Shown: positions 40,039 to 48,113 of the stretch, piece after piece
Position numbering within the stretch: position 1 is the first letter of the stretch
Layout: every line of letters starts with the position of its first letter
DNA from: Ornithinimicrobium flavum
Lineage (GTDB): Bacteria > Actinomycetota > Actinomycetes > Actinomycetales > Dermatophilaceae
Direction: 5' to 3'
DNA: 64,000 nt
Assembly: GCF_004526345.1 (NCBI RefSeq)
Contig: NZ_CP038213.1
Span: 1,674,001-1,738,000 of the forward strand
Made by a program: the position numbers and the translations under genes
Notes under the pieces: model-generated
Told to the model about the DNA's origin: nothing
Seen by the model: the letters and a program-made list of their open reading frames with translations, nothing else
Databases searched by the model: none

Positions 40039-40931
40039 CCAGGTGGTCCTCGACCTCCTCGCGGTTGGTCTCGTTGAGGATCTCGTGGCGCGCGCCGGGC
40101 CAGACCTGGGTCGTCACGTCCTGCAGACCGACCCGACGGAAGAGGTCGGCCACCTCCTGCACGGCCTTCGCCCCGCCCACCGGGTCGACCTCTCCGGACA
40201 CCAGGAGGACCGGCAGGGTCCGCGGCATGGACGCTGCGGTCGACTCCTCGCTGACCCACAGCAGACCGCCGAGCAGGTCGCGGTAGAACCCCGCGGTCGC
40301 GTGGCCGCCGGACAGCTCGTCCGCCACGTAGGCGTCCACCTGCGCCTCGTCGCGCGAGAGCCAGTCGAACGGCGTCCGGTGCGGGCGGAAGGGCCGGTTG
40401 TAGGGGCCCAGGACCAGCGCCTCCATCAGCCGCGACCGGGCCCGGGGGCCGCGCAGCCGACACTCCGCCCGGGCGATCCGCAGCCCCAGCCGACCCGTGG
40501 CGCCAGGGTCCCCGGCCGTGCCCGACAGGATCAGCCCGGCCAGCCGGTCGCCGTAGCGGGCGGCGTAGGCCCGCGCCAGGAAGCTGCCCATGCTGTGACC
40601 CAGCAGCACGACCCGGGCACCGGGGTGCTCGAGGGCCAGGTGGTCGGTGAGGGCGATCAGGTCGTCGACGACGGTGGCGAAGCCGCGTTCGTCGCCGAGT
40701 GGCCCAGGTCGCCCGGGGCCGCCAGCGGTCCGGCCGTGACCCCGGTGGTCGGCCGCGTAGACGCATACCCCTCCTCCGCCAGCCGCTCGCCGAGGTGCGC
40801 GTAGCGGGCCGCGTGCTCGACCATCCCGTGCGCGAGCTGACCACCGCCCGGGGCGGTCCCTCGGGCAGCCAGCGGGGAGACGTGGAGGGAGGTGCCGTCG
40901 GGAGTGTCGAGGCGGAAGGTCGAGCGATCAT
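40010..40931 (-). CDS. alpha/beta hydrolase (monoacylglycerol-lipase-like), several frameshifts
   Basis: A serine hydrolase of about 300 residues. The nucleophile elbow VVLLGHSMGSFLARAYA is intact, followed by LILSGTAGDP, the acid region PVLLVSGEVDPVGG and the catalytic His in PGARHEILNETN. The N-terminal third is scattered over frames: RLDTPDGTSLHVSP, HGMVEHAARYAHLGERLAEE, then GYAVYAADHRGHGRTAG and GDERGFATVVDDLIALTDH appear only if single bases are restored near 40695, 40760 and 40840. The pattern (HGxxEHxxRY, ADHRGHG) matches monoglyceride lipases. The gene was probably intact in the organism. Confidence 0.72.
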
Positions 40932-41023
40932 GCGTTCAGGGTATGGGGTGCCACGTCACCTATCCTGGGCACGCACGAGCCGCCCCGCTGCGGGCGCCAC
41001 CGGAACAGGACGGGACCACCCTC

Positions 41024-42336
41024 ATGAAGATCGCCGTTGTCGCGCTGGGCAAGATCGGGCTGCCGCTGGCGGTGCAGTTCGCCGATGCCGACCCCTCGCA
41101 CGAGGTCGTCGGCGTCGACGTGAACCCCGCGGTGGTGGAGGCGGTCAACGCCGGGCGAGCCCTTCCCCGGCGAGGCGCACCTGGCCGACAAGCTCGCCGA
41201 GCTCGTGCCCGCCGGGCGGCTGCGCGCGAGCACCGACTACGCCGAGGCCATCCCGGGCGCCGACGCGGTCGTCCTGGTCGTGCCGCTGTTCGTCGACGAG
41301 GCCACCGGCGCCCCGGACTTCGGCTGGATGGACGAGGCGACCCGGTCCCTGGCCGCGCACCTGACCCCCGGCACCCTCGTCTCCTACGAGACCACGCTGC
41401 CGGTCGGCACGACCCGCACCCGGTGGAAGCCGATGATCGAGCAGATCAGCGGGCTGCACGAGGGCAGCGACTTTCATCTCGTCTTCTCCCCGGAACGGGT
41501 GCTGACCGGGCGGGTCTTCGCCGACCTGCGCCGCTACCCCAAGCTCGTCGGCGGGCTGACCGAGGCGGGCACCGCCCCGCGCGGTCGCCTTCTACGAGGC
41601 GGTGCTGGACTTCGACAACCGGGACGACCTGCCCCGCCCGAACGGCGTGTGGGACCTGGGCAGCGCCGAGGCCGCGGAGATGGCCAAGCTGGCCGAGACG
41701 ACCTACCGGGACGTCAACATCGGGCTGGCCAACCAGTTCGCCCGCTTCGCCGACAGCGTGGGCATCGACGTGCACCGCGTCATCGAGGCCTGCAACTCCC
41801 AGCCCTACTCCCACATCCACACCCCCGGCATCGCCGTGGGCGGGCACTGCATCCCCGTCTACCCCCGGCTCTACCTGTCCACCGACCCCGACGCGACCGT
41901 GGTGTCCCAGGCGCGGGCCGCCAACGCCGCCATGCCCGAGTACGCCGTGTCCCGCGCCCAGGACCTGCTCGGCACCCTGGAGGGGCTGCGCGTCGTCGTG
42001 CTCGGGGCGTCCTACCGCGGCCGGGTCAAGGAGACCGCCTTCTCCGGCGTCTTCGCCACCGTGGCGGCGCTGCGCGAGCGCGGCGCCCACGTGCTCGTGC
42101 ACGACCCGATGTACACCGATGCCGAGCTGACCGCCCTGGGCTGGGAGCCCTACCACCTGGGCGAGCAGGCCGACGTCGCGATCGTGCAGGCCGACCACCC
42201 CGAGTACGCCACCCTGTCCGCCACCGACCTGCCCGGCCTCCGGGCTCTCCTGGACGGCCGCCGCGTCACCGACCCCTCCCGCTTCGCCGGCGTCCCCCGG
42301 CTCACCGTCGGCGGGGGCGAGCCCACCACCGCATGA
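41024..42336 (+). CDS. UDP-N-acetyl-sugar 6-dehydrogenase (WecC/WbpA type), two frame breaks
   Basis: Oxidises C6 of UDP-GlcNAc or UDP-ManNAc to the uronic acid with two NAD+. N-terminal MKIAVVALGKIGLPLAVQFA is the NAD-binding fold; the middle has YETTLPVGTTRTRWKPMIEQ and FHLVFSPERVLTGRVFADL. The C-terminal half has EMAKLAETTYRDVNIGLANQ and the catalytic-Cys motif AVGGHCIPVYPRLYL. Frame breaks occur near 41150-41165 and near 41575. The second could be an extra C rather than a loss. Stop overlaps the next ATG. Its product would enter the uronic-acid pathway with the epimerase and the WbpB/E/D-like genes. Confidence 0.86.
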
Positions 42337-44312
42337 GCTGGTCGTCGGTCCTCCCCGGCACCCTGGCACTCGCCCTGATGTGGGTGGTGCCGGGGTATGC
42401 CGTGCTGCGCCTGCTCGGGGCCGCGCGGGCTGCTCGCGCTGGGCGCGGGCCGGCGGTGACGAGCGGGCTGGCGGGCGCCCTGGCGGTCGGGTACGAGCTG
42501 GTCGGCCTCCCGTGGACGTTCTGGAGCTTCCTCGGCGGGATGCTGGTCGCGGTGGCGGTGGCCGCCGGGGTCGGCAGGCTGCTGCGCACCACGTCCGACC
42601 CCTCCGGGGTCACCGTGGCCGGCGAGCGTCGACTGGGCGCCGCCGAGCGTGGCTGGCTGGCCGTCACGTGGGTCCTCGGCGGCGGGGTGCTGGGGGCGGC
42701 CATGATGACCGGGATGGGGCGGGCCGACCAGCCGCCGCAGGCCTGGGACGCGGTCTTCCACCTCAACGCGCTGTGGTTCGTGCGGGAGACGGGCAACTCC
42801 TCCTCCTTCGGCGGGCTGGCGCCGATGTACGCCGACAACCTGGCCCCGTTCTACCCCGCCGTGTGGCACGGGATCGTCGCGGTCGCCCCCGGCTTCCCCG
42901 GGGTCACCGAGGCCGCGAACGCGTCCTCGGTCGTGATCGGCTCGGTGATCTGGATCGCCGGCCTGGTCGCCCTCGCCCGCGTGGTGTGGCCGGCGCGGGC
43001 GCTGCCCACGGTGATGGTGCCGGTCCTCGCCGCCAGCTTCGTCACCTTCCCTGCGGTGGCGGTCTCGATGCTCGCGGTCTGGCCGTTCGCCCTGTCGGTG
43101 GCGTGCCTGCCGGGCACGATCGCGCTGCTCGTGGCCACCCTGCGCGGGGTCCTCTCCTGGCGCATGCACCTGGCGCTGGCGACCGGGCTCACCTGGGCGG
43201 TCGCCGGGGTGGTGCTCGCCCACGCCTCCGGCCTGTTCAGCCTGGTGCTGCTGGCCCTGCCACTGGTGAGCGTGCTCGTCGGGCGGCAGCTGCGCCGCAC
43301 CGCGCGGCTCGGGCGGCCCTGGCTGGCGCTGGGGGCCGGGACGGCCCTGGTCGTGGCCGTGCTCGGCACCCTCGTCTTCCTGCTCAACTTCCCGCCCGTC
43401 CGCTCGATCATGGACTACGAGCGGGGCGGTCAGGACAGCTACCTGCCCGGGCTCGGGTCGTTGTCCATCGACCACCCGCTCATCTACGTCTACAAGGTCA
43501 CGAGCGTCAACCTGGCGGTCACCCTCCTCGTGTGGCTGGGGGTCGCCCTCACGCTGCGCTGGAGGCACGCCCGCTGGCTCGTGGTCTCCCTGGTGGCCGC
43601 CGTGGCCCTGACGTTGCTGGCGGCCGGGCCGCCGGAGAACCCGGCGCGCATCCTGGCCGGCTTCTGGTACACCCAGGCCTCGCGCATCAACCAGCTCGCG
43701 ATCGTCCCCGCCGTGCTGCTGGCGGCCGGGGCGGCGGGCTGGCTCTCCCGCACGGTGGCCGCCCGGCTGGGGGTGCGGCTGGAGGCCGCGGCCGCGCTGG
43801 TCGTCGTGGCCGTGGTGGTGCTGACCTCCGGCCTGCGCTGGACCTCCCAGGTGCAGGTCATGGCGTCCACCTACACGACCTACCCGATCGCCTGGGGGAC
43901 GATCCTGGAGCCCGAGGAGATCGAGATGATCGACCGGGCGGGGGACGTCCTGCCCCCCGACGCGGTCGTCCTGGGGGAGGCGGTCGCCGGGTCGCCCTAC
44001 CTGCTCCACCGGGCCGGGGTCGAGGTCGTCTTCCCCCAGCTCAGCCCCATCCCGGGCAGCCCGGAGCGCACCCTGCTCCAGCAGCGGTTCTCCGACTGGG
44101 AGACCGACCCCTCGGTGTGCCAGGCGGTCCGGGACCTGGGCGTCACCCACGTGTATGCCGACTCCCTCACCTTCGAGGACGAGCTCAACGCCAAGTGGGA
44201 GGAGACCACGCAGGGTCTCTACCTCATCGAGCCGGCCGAGGGGGAGGGCTGGACCAAGGTGGACGAGGGCGGCCACGCCTCGCTGTGGGAGTTCACCGCG
44301 TGCGAGGAGTGA
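42333..44312 (+). CDS. large multipass membrane protein (DUF6541-like)
   Basis: A 659-residue protein with about 12-14 hydrophobic segments over residues 1-500, then a soluble C-terminal domain of about 150 residues (LEPEEIEMIDRAGDVLPPDA, VVFPQLSPIPGSPERTLLQQ). A conserved extracellular-type loop reads PQAWDAVFHLNALWFVRETG with SFGGLAPMYADNLAPFYPAV. This resembles DUF6541 proteins and, loosely, GT-C glycosyltransferases, which use an acidic residue in the first outer loop (the Asp of AWDAVFH). A lipid-linked glycosyltransferase role fits the locus but is inference. ATG overlaps the dehydrogenase stop (ATGA). Confidence 0.72.
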   Translation: MSWSSVLPGTLALALMWVVPGYAVLRLLGAARAARAGRGPAVTSGLAGALAVGYELVGLPWTFWSFLGGMLVAVAVAAGVGRLLRTTSDPSGVTVAGERRLGAAERGWLAVTWVLGGGVLGAAMMTGMGRADQPPQAWDAVFHLNALWFVRETGNSSSFGGLAPMYADNLAPFYPAVWHGIVAVAPGFPGVTEAANASSVVIGSVIWIAGLVALARVVWPARALPTVMVPVLAASFVTFPAVAVSMLAVWPFALSVACLPGTIALLVATLRGVLSWRMHLALATGLTWAVAGVVLAHASGLFSLVLLALPLVSVLVGRQLRRTARLGRPWLALGAGTALVVAVLGTLVFLLNFPPVRSIMDYERGGQDSYLPGLGSLSIDHPLIYVYKVTSVNLAVTLLVWLGVALTLRWRHARWLVVSLVAAVALTLLAAGPPENPARILAGFWYTQASRINQLAIVPAVLLAAGAAGWLSRTVAARLGVRLEAAAALVVVAVVVLTSGLRWTSQVQVMASTYTTYPIAWGTILEPEEIEMIDRAGDVLPPDAVVLGEAVAGSPYLLHRAGVEVVFPQLSPIPGSPERTLLQQRFSDWETDPSVCQAVRDLGVTHVYADSLTFEDELNAKWEETTQGLYLIEPAEGEGWTKVDEGGHASLWEFTACEE

Positions 44313-44339
44313 CCGCCCTCCGGGGCGTCCGGCGGACCG

Positions 44340-45032
44340 TCAGGTCCGGTCGTTGGTCTCCTTGACCGACTGGGCGGAGTCCTGCGCCGAGGCCTTGACC
44401 TGCTCGGTCTGGCTCGAGGCCTCGTCCTTGACGCTGTCGACCCCCTCCTGGGCGGTCGTCCTCAGCTCCTCCGCCGCCTGCTCAGCCTGCGGCCTCACGT
44501 TCTCGACGACCTCCTGCGCGGCGGCCTTCACCTCCTCGACCAGGGGCTGACCGTGCTCCTGGGCCTGCTCCTTGGCCGTGACCGCGAGCTCACGCTCCTT
44601 CTCGGTGCCGGGCAGCAGGGAGCCCAGGAGCCAGCCGGCGCCCAGGGCGATCAGGCCGGCGGCCAGCGGGTTGCCCTGCGCCTGGCGGCGGACCGTCGAC
44701 GGGGCGTTCGCCACCGCGTCCCGGGCGGAGGCCGCCGCGTCGCCGACGGCGCCCCCGGCGTCCTCGGCGGCCCACTGGGCGCGCATCCCCATACCGGGGC
44801 TGGTGTCGTAGGGGTCGTTGTCGCTGCCCATGATCTTCTCCTTCAGAGAGCGGCCCGCGTCCTTGACGCTGCCGGTGACCTTCTCGGCCTGGCGCTTGGC
44901 GACGTTCGACGGGCTCACGGCCTCGCCGAGGGCGTTGACGTCGCGGCTGAGGCTGGCCCGGGTCTGCGCGATCTGGGCGCGCAGCACCTCGGGGTCGTCG
45001 GTGGTGCGGGGCACGTCGGGGTTGGTGGTCAT
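44340..45032 (-). CDS. DUF3618 domain protein
   Basis: A 230-residue protein. The N-terminal DUF3618 block reads RAQIAQTRASLSRDVNALGE, a membrane segment AAGLIALGAGWLLGSLLPG is central, and the C-terminal 90 residues are a long amphipathic coiled coil with repeated heptads (KAAAQEVVENVRPQAEQAAE). The gene overlaps the holin-like gene by 4 bp and is last of a three-gene operon. Such modules are common in actinomycetes and are thought to act in envelope stress or membrane organisation; that is not proven. Codon GGT-ATG at MGM carries the overrepresented GGTATG core. Confidence 0.82.
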   Translation of the reverse strand: MTTNPDVPRTTDDPEVLRAQIAQTRASLSRDVNALGEAVSPSNVAKRQAEKVTGSVKDAGRSLKEKIMGSDNDPYDTSPGMGMRAQWAAEDAGGAVGDAAASARDAVANAPSTVRRQAQGNPLAAGLIALGAGWLLGSLLPGTEKERELAVTAKEQAQEHGQPLVEEVKAAAQEVVENVRPQAEQAAEELRTTAQEGVDSVKDEASSQTEQVKASAQDSAQSVKETNDRT

Positions 45033-45523
45033 CGGTGGTCCTCGTTTCCCTTGAGCGCGTCCGGGACCTGCTTGGCGGTCTCGACGGTGCGCGGCATTCC
45101 TTCTACGTCCTTGAGCCGGTTGCGGCCGACGACGGCCAGCACCGCGGCGATGACTGCCCAGAGCAGGGCCACCACGAGGGCGGACCATCCCAGACCCATG
45201 AGGTGTCCGAGGGCCCACCACAGGGCGATGGAGGCGAAGAGCAGCACGAAGTGGGCGGCGACGCCGGCCCCGCCGAGCATCCCGGCCCCGGCCCCGGCCC
45301 GGCTGGCGCTCTGCTTCAGCTCGGCCTTGGCCAGGGCGACCTCCTGCGACATCAGCGTGGACAGGTCCGCGCTGATGTCGGAGATCAGGGCGCCGACGGA
45401 GTCGATCTCACCCTTGTCGTAGGTGTCGTGGGCGCCCTGGATCTGCTCCGCGGGAGGCACCCCGTGCCGGTCTCCCGGCGTGGGGTCGGGTGCCACGTGG
45501 GCGCCGGAGCCTGGGTGGGTCAC
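45029..45523 (-). CDS. phage-holin-like (actinobacterial holin-X) membrane protein
   Basis: A 164-residue protein: hydrophilic N-terminus, an amphipathic helix (LISDISADLSTLMSQEVALA, KAELKQSASRAGAG), then two membrane segments (AHFVLLFASIALWWALGHL; ALVVALLWAVIAAVLAVVG) and a short basic tail. This is the actinobacterial putative holin-X/phage-holin-family pattern, which occurs outside prophages; no phage genes are nearby. GTG at 45523 overlaps the stop of the upstream gene (TGTGA), and its stop overlaps the DUF3618 start. Confidence 0.8.
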   Translation of the reverse strand: MTHPGSGAHVAPDPTPGDRHGVPPAEQIQGAHDTYDKGEIDSVGALISDISADLSTLMSQEVALAKAELKQSASRAGAGAGMLGGAGVAAHFVLLFASIALWWALGHLMGLGWSALVVALLWAVIAAVLAVVGRNRLKDVEGMPRTVETAKQVPDALKGNEDHR

Positions 45524-46489
45524 AGGCGGTCACCGTCCCGGTGCTCGAGCAGTTCCTCGCCCGTGGGCAGCGGCTCGGCGACGGCGTCGACGTCCGTGCC
45601 CTGACCCGGCGTCCCGTAGGCCTGGGGCTGCGTCCCGTCCGACGGGTCGTCCCAGGCCGTGGTCTCGGGGTAGCCGCCCGTGGTCCCGGCCGCGTAGCCG
45701 CCCGTGGTCCCGGCGTAGCCGCCGCCCGCGGCCGTGGTGGTGGGGTCACCGGTGCTCGTCCCGGTCGGGTACCCGGTGCCCGCCGGGTACGGGTCGTAGG
45801 CCGCGCCCGAACCGGCCGTGCCGTACGCCGGCCGTAGCCCTGCTGCCCCGACCCGGCTCCGCTGTCGGCGGCCTCGTCGCGCAGGCCGCGGGTGAGTCGA
45901 CCGCCGACCAGACCGACCAGGCCGCAGACGGCCAGGAAGGTCCCCGGGTTGCGGCGGCGTAGCGCTTCACGTCGTCGAGCAGGTCGGCGGGCTCCCGGCC
46001 CTCGAGCCACCCGGCGACGCCGTCGACCCGGTCAGCGGCCTGCTGGACCAGACCGGCGGCCATCGAGGAGCCCTCGGTGCCACGCGCCATGTCGCTGAAC
46101 TGCTCGGCCAGGCCGTGCAGGCCCTGGGCCGCCCGGTGCTGCTGACCGCGAGCCTGCTCGGTCACGTCGCCCCGGACCTGCGAGAACAGCTGCTGGGCCT
46201 GGCCCTTGGCCTCCTGGGCCACGTGCTTGACCTCCTGGCCGGCGGTCTGGGCCACCTGGCCCGCGCCGGCCTTGGCGTCCTGGCCGACCGAGGCGGCCTC
46301 CTGCTTGGCCACGTCCGTGGTGGACGAGCCGGTCGACGAGAGATCCGTGGTGGAGGAGCCCCCGACGGGCTCGAAGGTCGGCGGGGCGGCCGTGAGCGGC
46401 GCGGCCTCTCCGGGCTCGGCGGGTGAGCCGGGGGTCATCGGGTCCGGGTCGGTCCCGGGTGCGTGCTGGTCGAACGGACGATCACTCAT
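45520..46489 (-). CDS. Gly/Tyr-tailed stress-type envelope protein, two frameshifts
   Basis: About 324 residues. The N-terminal part is acidic and disordered. The middle is a long Ala/Gln-rich amphipathic region (GQDAKAGAGQVAQTAGQEVK, HVAQEAKGQAQQLFSQVRGD) and then ARGTEGSSMAAGLVQQAADR. One lost base near 45960 leads into a hydrophobic helix (RNPGTFLAVCGLVGLVGGRL); a second near 45830 leads into a repetitive Gly-Tyr tail (GGYAGTTGGYAAGTTGGYPE). It ends EELLEHRDGDRL. Start ATG at 46489. It heads the operon with the holin-like and DUF3618 genes. No enzymatic motif; function unknown. Confidence 0.65.
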
Positions 46490-46597
46490 GCGTCTTCTCC
46501 CTCTCTGGGTGACGGACGGGACGCCGGTCAGGCGTCTGGCGCCACGTCCACCACCGTGGCAGGCAGAGGGAGGCGTCTCCTGCCGAACCGGCACCCT

Positions 46598-46611
46598 CAC
46601 CCTTCAGGGTG
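46598..46611 (-). terminator. hairpin after the GDPD gene
   Basis: CACCC, a four-base TGAA loop (minus strand) and GGGTG form a compact hairpin 28 bp beyond the GDPD stop and upstream of the DUF3618 operon. Confidence 0.35.
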
Positions 46612-46639
46612 GTGGGGGCCCGAACCGCGCCGGCCCACG

Positions 46640-47419
46640 TCAGGCCCACTGCCCCCGGCTGGTGAGGACGTCCCGGAGCAGGTCGGCCCGGTCGGTGACG
46701 ATCCCGTCCACGCCGAGGTCGAGCAGACGGTGCATCTCGGCGGGGTCGTTGACCGTCCACACGTGCACGAAGGCGCCGACCTCGTGGGCGGCGGCCAGGG
46801 TGGCGGGGGTGACGACCTCGACCCCGGCGTGCCGGACCGGCACCTGCAGCCCGTCGACCCCGGCCATCACCCGCGACACCACCGTGGTCCGCAGCAGCGC
46901 AGGAAGGGCCGCGGCGGCCCGGAACCGCGCGGCCGTCGTCTGACCGGCCGAGGTCACCACGGGACGGGTGAGCCGCATGAGGACCTCACGGCGGCGCTGG
47001 TCGGAGAAGGAGGCGACGCAGACGCGGTCGTGGGCCCGGGTGCGCTCCAGCGCCCGGGCCAGGGGGAGGATCGCCCCGGGGGACTTGACGTCGATGTTCA
47101 GCCGCAGGTCGGGCCAGGTGCCGAGGAGCTCCTCCAGGAGGGGCACCGACTCCCGGCTGCGTCCGATCCGGGCCCGGGAGACCTCGCGCCAGGACAGGTC
47201 GGTGATCCGCCCGACCCGGTCGGTGAGCCGGTCGAGGGTGTCGTCGTGGAAGGCCACGACGGTGCCGTCGCGGGTGGCGTGCACGTCGGTCTCGACGAAG
47301 CGGTAGCCCAGCCCGACCGCAGCCTCGAACGCCACCATCGTGTTCTCGAGACCCTCGGGGGAGAAGCCGCGGTGGGCCATCGCGATCGGCCCCGGGTGGT
47401 CGAGGTATGCGGTGCGCAC
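46640..47419 (-). CDS. glycerophosphodiester phosphodiesterase
   Basis: A 259-residue TIM-barrel enzyme that hydrolyses glycerophosphodiesters to glycerol-3-phosphate and an alcohol. The catalytic AHRGFSPEGLENTMVAF (His-Arg, Glu), VETDVHATRDGTVVAFHDD (Glu-x-Asp and catalytic His) and LNIDVKS are all present; the C-terminal HVWTVNDPAEMHRLLDLGVD and GIVTDRADLL complete the fold. No signal peptide, so it acts in the cytoplasm. ATG at 47419 with GTATGC context; no adjacent transporter is visible. Confidence 0.93.
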   Translation of the reverse strand: MRTAYLDHPGPIAMAHRGFSPEGLENTMVAFEAAVGLGYRFVETDVHATRDGTVVAFHDDTLDRLTDRVGRITDLSWREVSRARIGRSRESVPLLEELLGTWPDLRLNIDVKSPGAILPLARALERTRAHDRVCVASFSDQRRREVLMRLTRPVVTSAGQTTAARFRAAAALPALLRTTVVSRVMAGVDGLQVPVRHAGVEVVTPATLAAAHEVGAFVHVWTVNDPAEMHRLLDLGVDGIVTDRADLLRDVLTSRGQWA

Positions 47420-47456
47420 GGGGCCAGCGTAGACGCCGGGCGCCGCCCGGTCCCCG

Positions 47457-48113
47457 TCAGCGCGCCGGTCCGGCCAGACCGGCGTGGAAGGCGTGGACGA
47501 CGGCCTGCAGCCGGTCCCGCGCGGGAAGCTTCTGCAGGATCCGGGCCACGTGGGTCTTGACGGTCGCGACCTCGACGACGAGGTGCTCGGCGATCTCGGC
47601 GTTCGACATGCCGGTGCACATGAGCGCCAGCACCTCGGCCTCCCGCTCGGTGAGCCGCTCCAGCCCGGGGCTGGGCGCCCGGGCCCCGTGGTGCTGCACG
47701 AAGTCGCCGATCACCCGGTCGAGCACGGCGGGGGCCAGGACCGTCTCGCCGTCGACGCAGGACCGGGCGGCACCGATGAGCTCGGCGGCGTCGGCCGTCT
47801 TGAGCAGGAAGCCGTGGGCACCGGCGTCCATCGCGCGGGCGACGTAGTCGTCCAGGTCGAACATGGTCAGCACCAGGATCCGCACCTCGGGCAGCCGCTG
47901 CCGGATCCGGGCGGTGGCCGAGATGCCGTCGGACCGCGGCATCTGCAGGTCCATGAAGACGACGTCCGGCCGGCAGGAGAGCGCGACCCGCACGGCCTCC
48001 TCCCCGTCGGAGGCCTCGCCGACGACCTCGATGTCCGGTGCGCTGGACAGGACCATCGCCAGCCCGGCCCGCATCGTGGCGTGGTCGTCGACCACCATCA
48101 CCCGGATCGTCAC
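47457..48113 (-). CDS. NarL/FixJ-family response regulator
   Basis: A 218-residue regulator. The receiver domain has the acidic pair VVDDHATMRAGL, the phosphoacceptor Asp in DVVFMDLQMPRSDG, Thr in ILVLTMFDLDDYV and Lys in GFLLKTADAAEL. The C-terminal LuxR-type HTH is LTEREAEVLALMCTGMSNAE with VKTHVARILQKL. Start GTG at 48113 overlaps the stop of the histidine kinase gene upstream, so kinase and regulator are translated together. Target genes are unknown. Confidence 0.94.
   Translation of the reverse strand: MTIRVMVVDDHATMRAGLAMVLSSAPDIEVVGEASDGEEAVRVALSCRPDVVFMDLQMPRSDGISATARIRQRLPEVRILVLTMFDLDDYVARAMDAGAHGFLLKTADAAELIGAARSCVDGETVLAPAVLDRVIGDFVQHHGARAPSPGLERLTEREAEVLALMCTGMSNAEIAEHLVVEVATVKTHVARILQKLPARDRLQAVVHAFHAGLAGPAR

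Noticed and set aside
45029..45523. Prophage remnant suggested by the holin-like gene
   Set aside because: No integrase, capsid, tail or lysin genes nearby; the protein belongs to a widespread actinobacterial membrane family and is embedded in a DUF3618 operon.
45650..45730. Short DNA repeats around 45.66-45.73 kb
   Set aside because: They are explained by the Gly-Tyr-rich protein repeat encoded on the minus strand.
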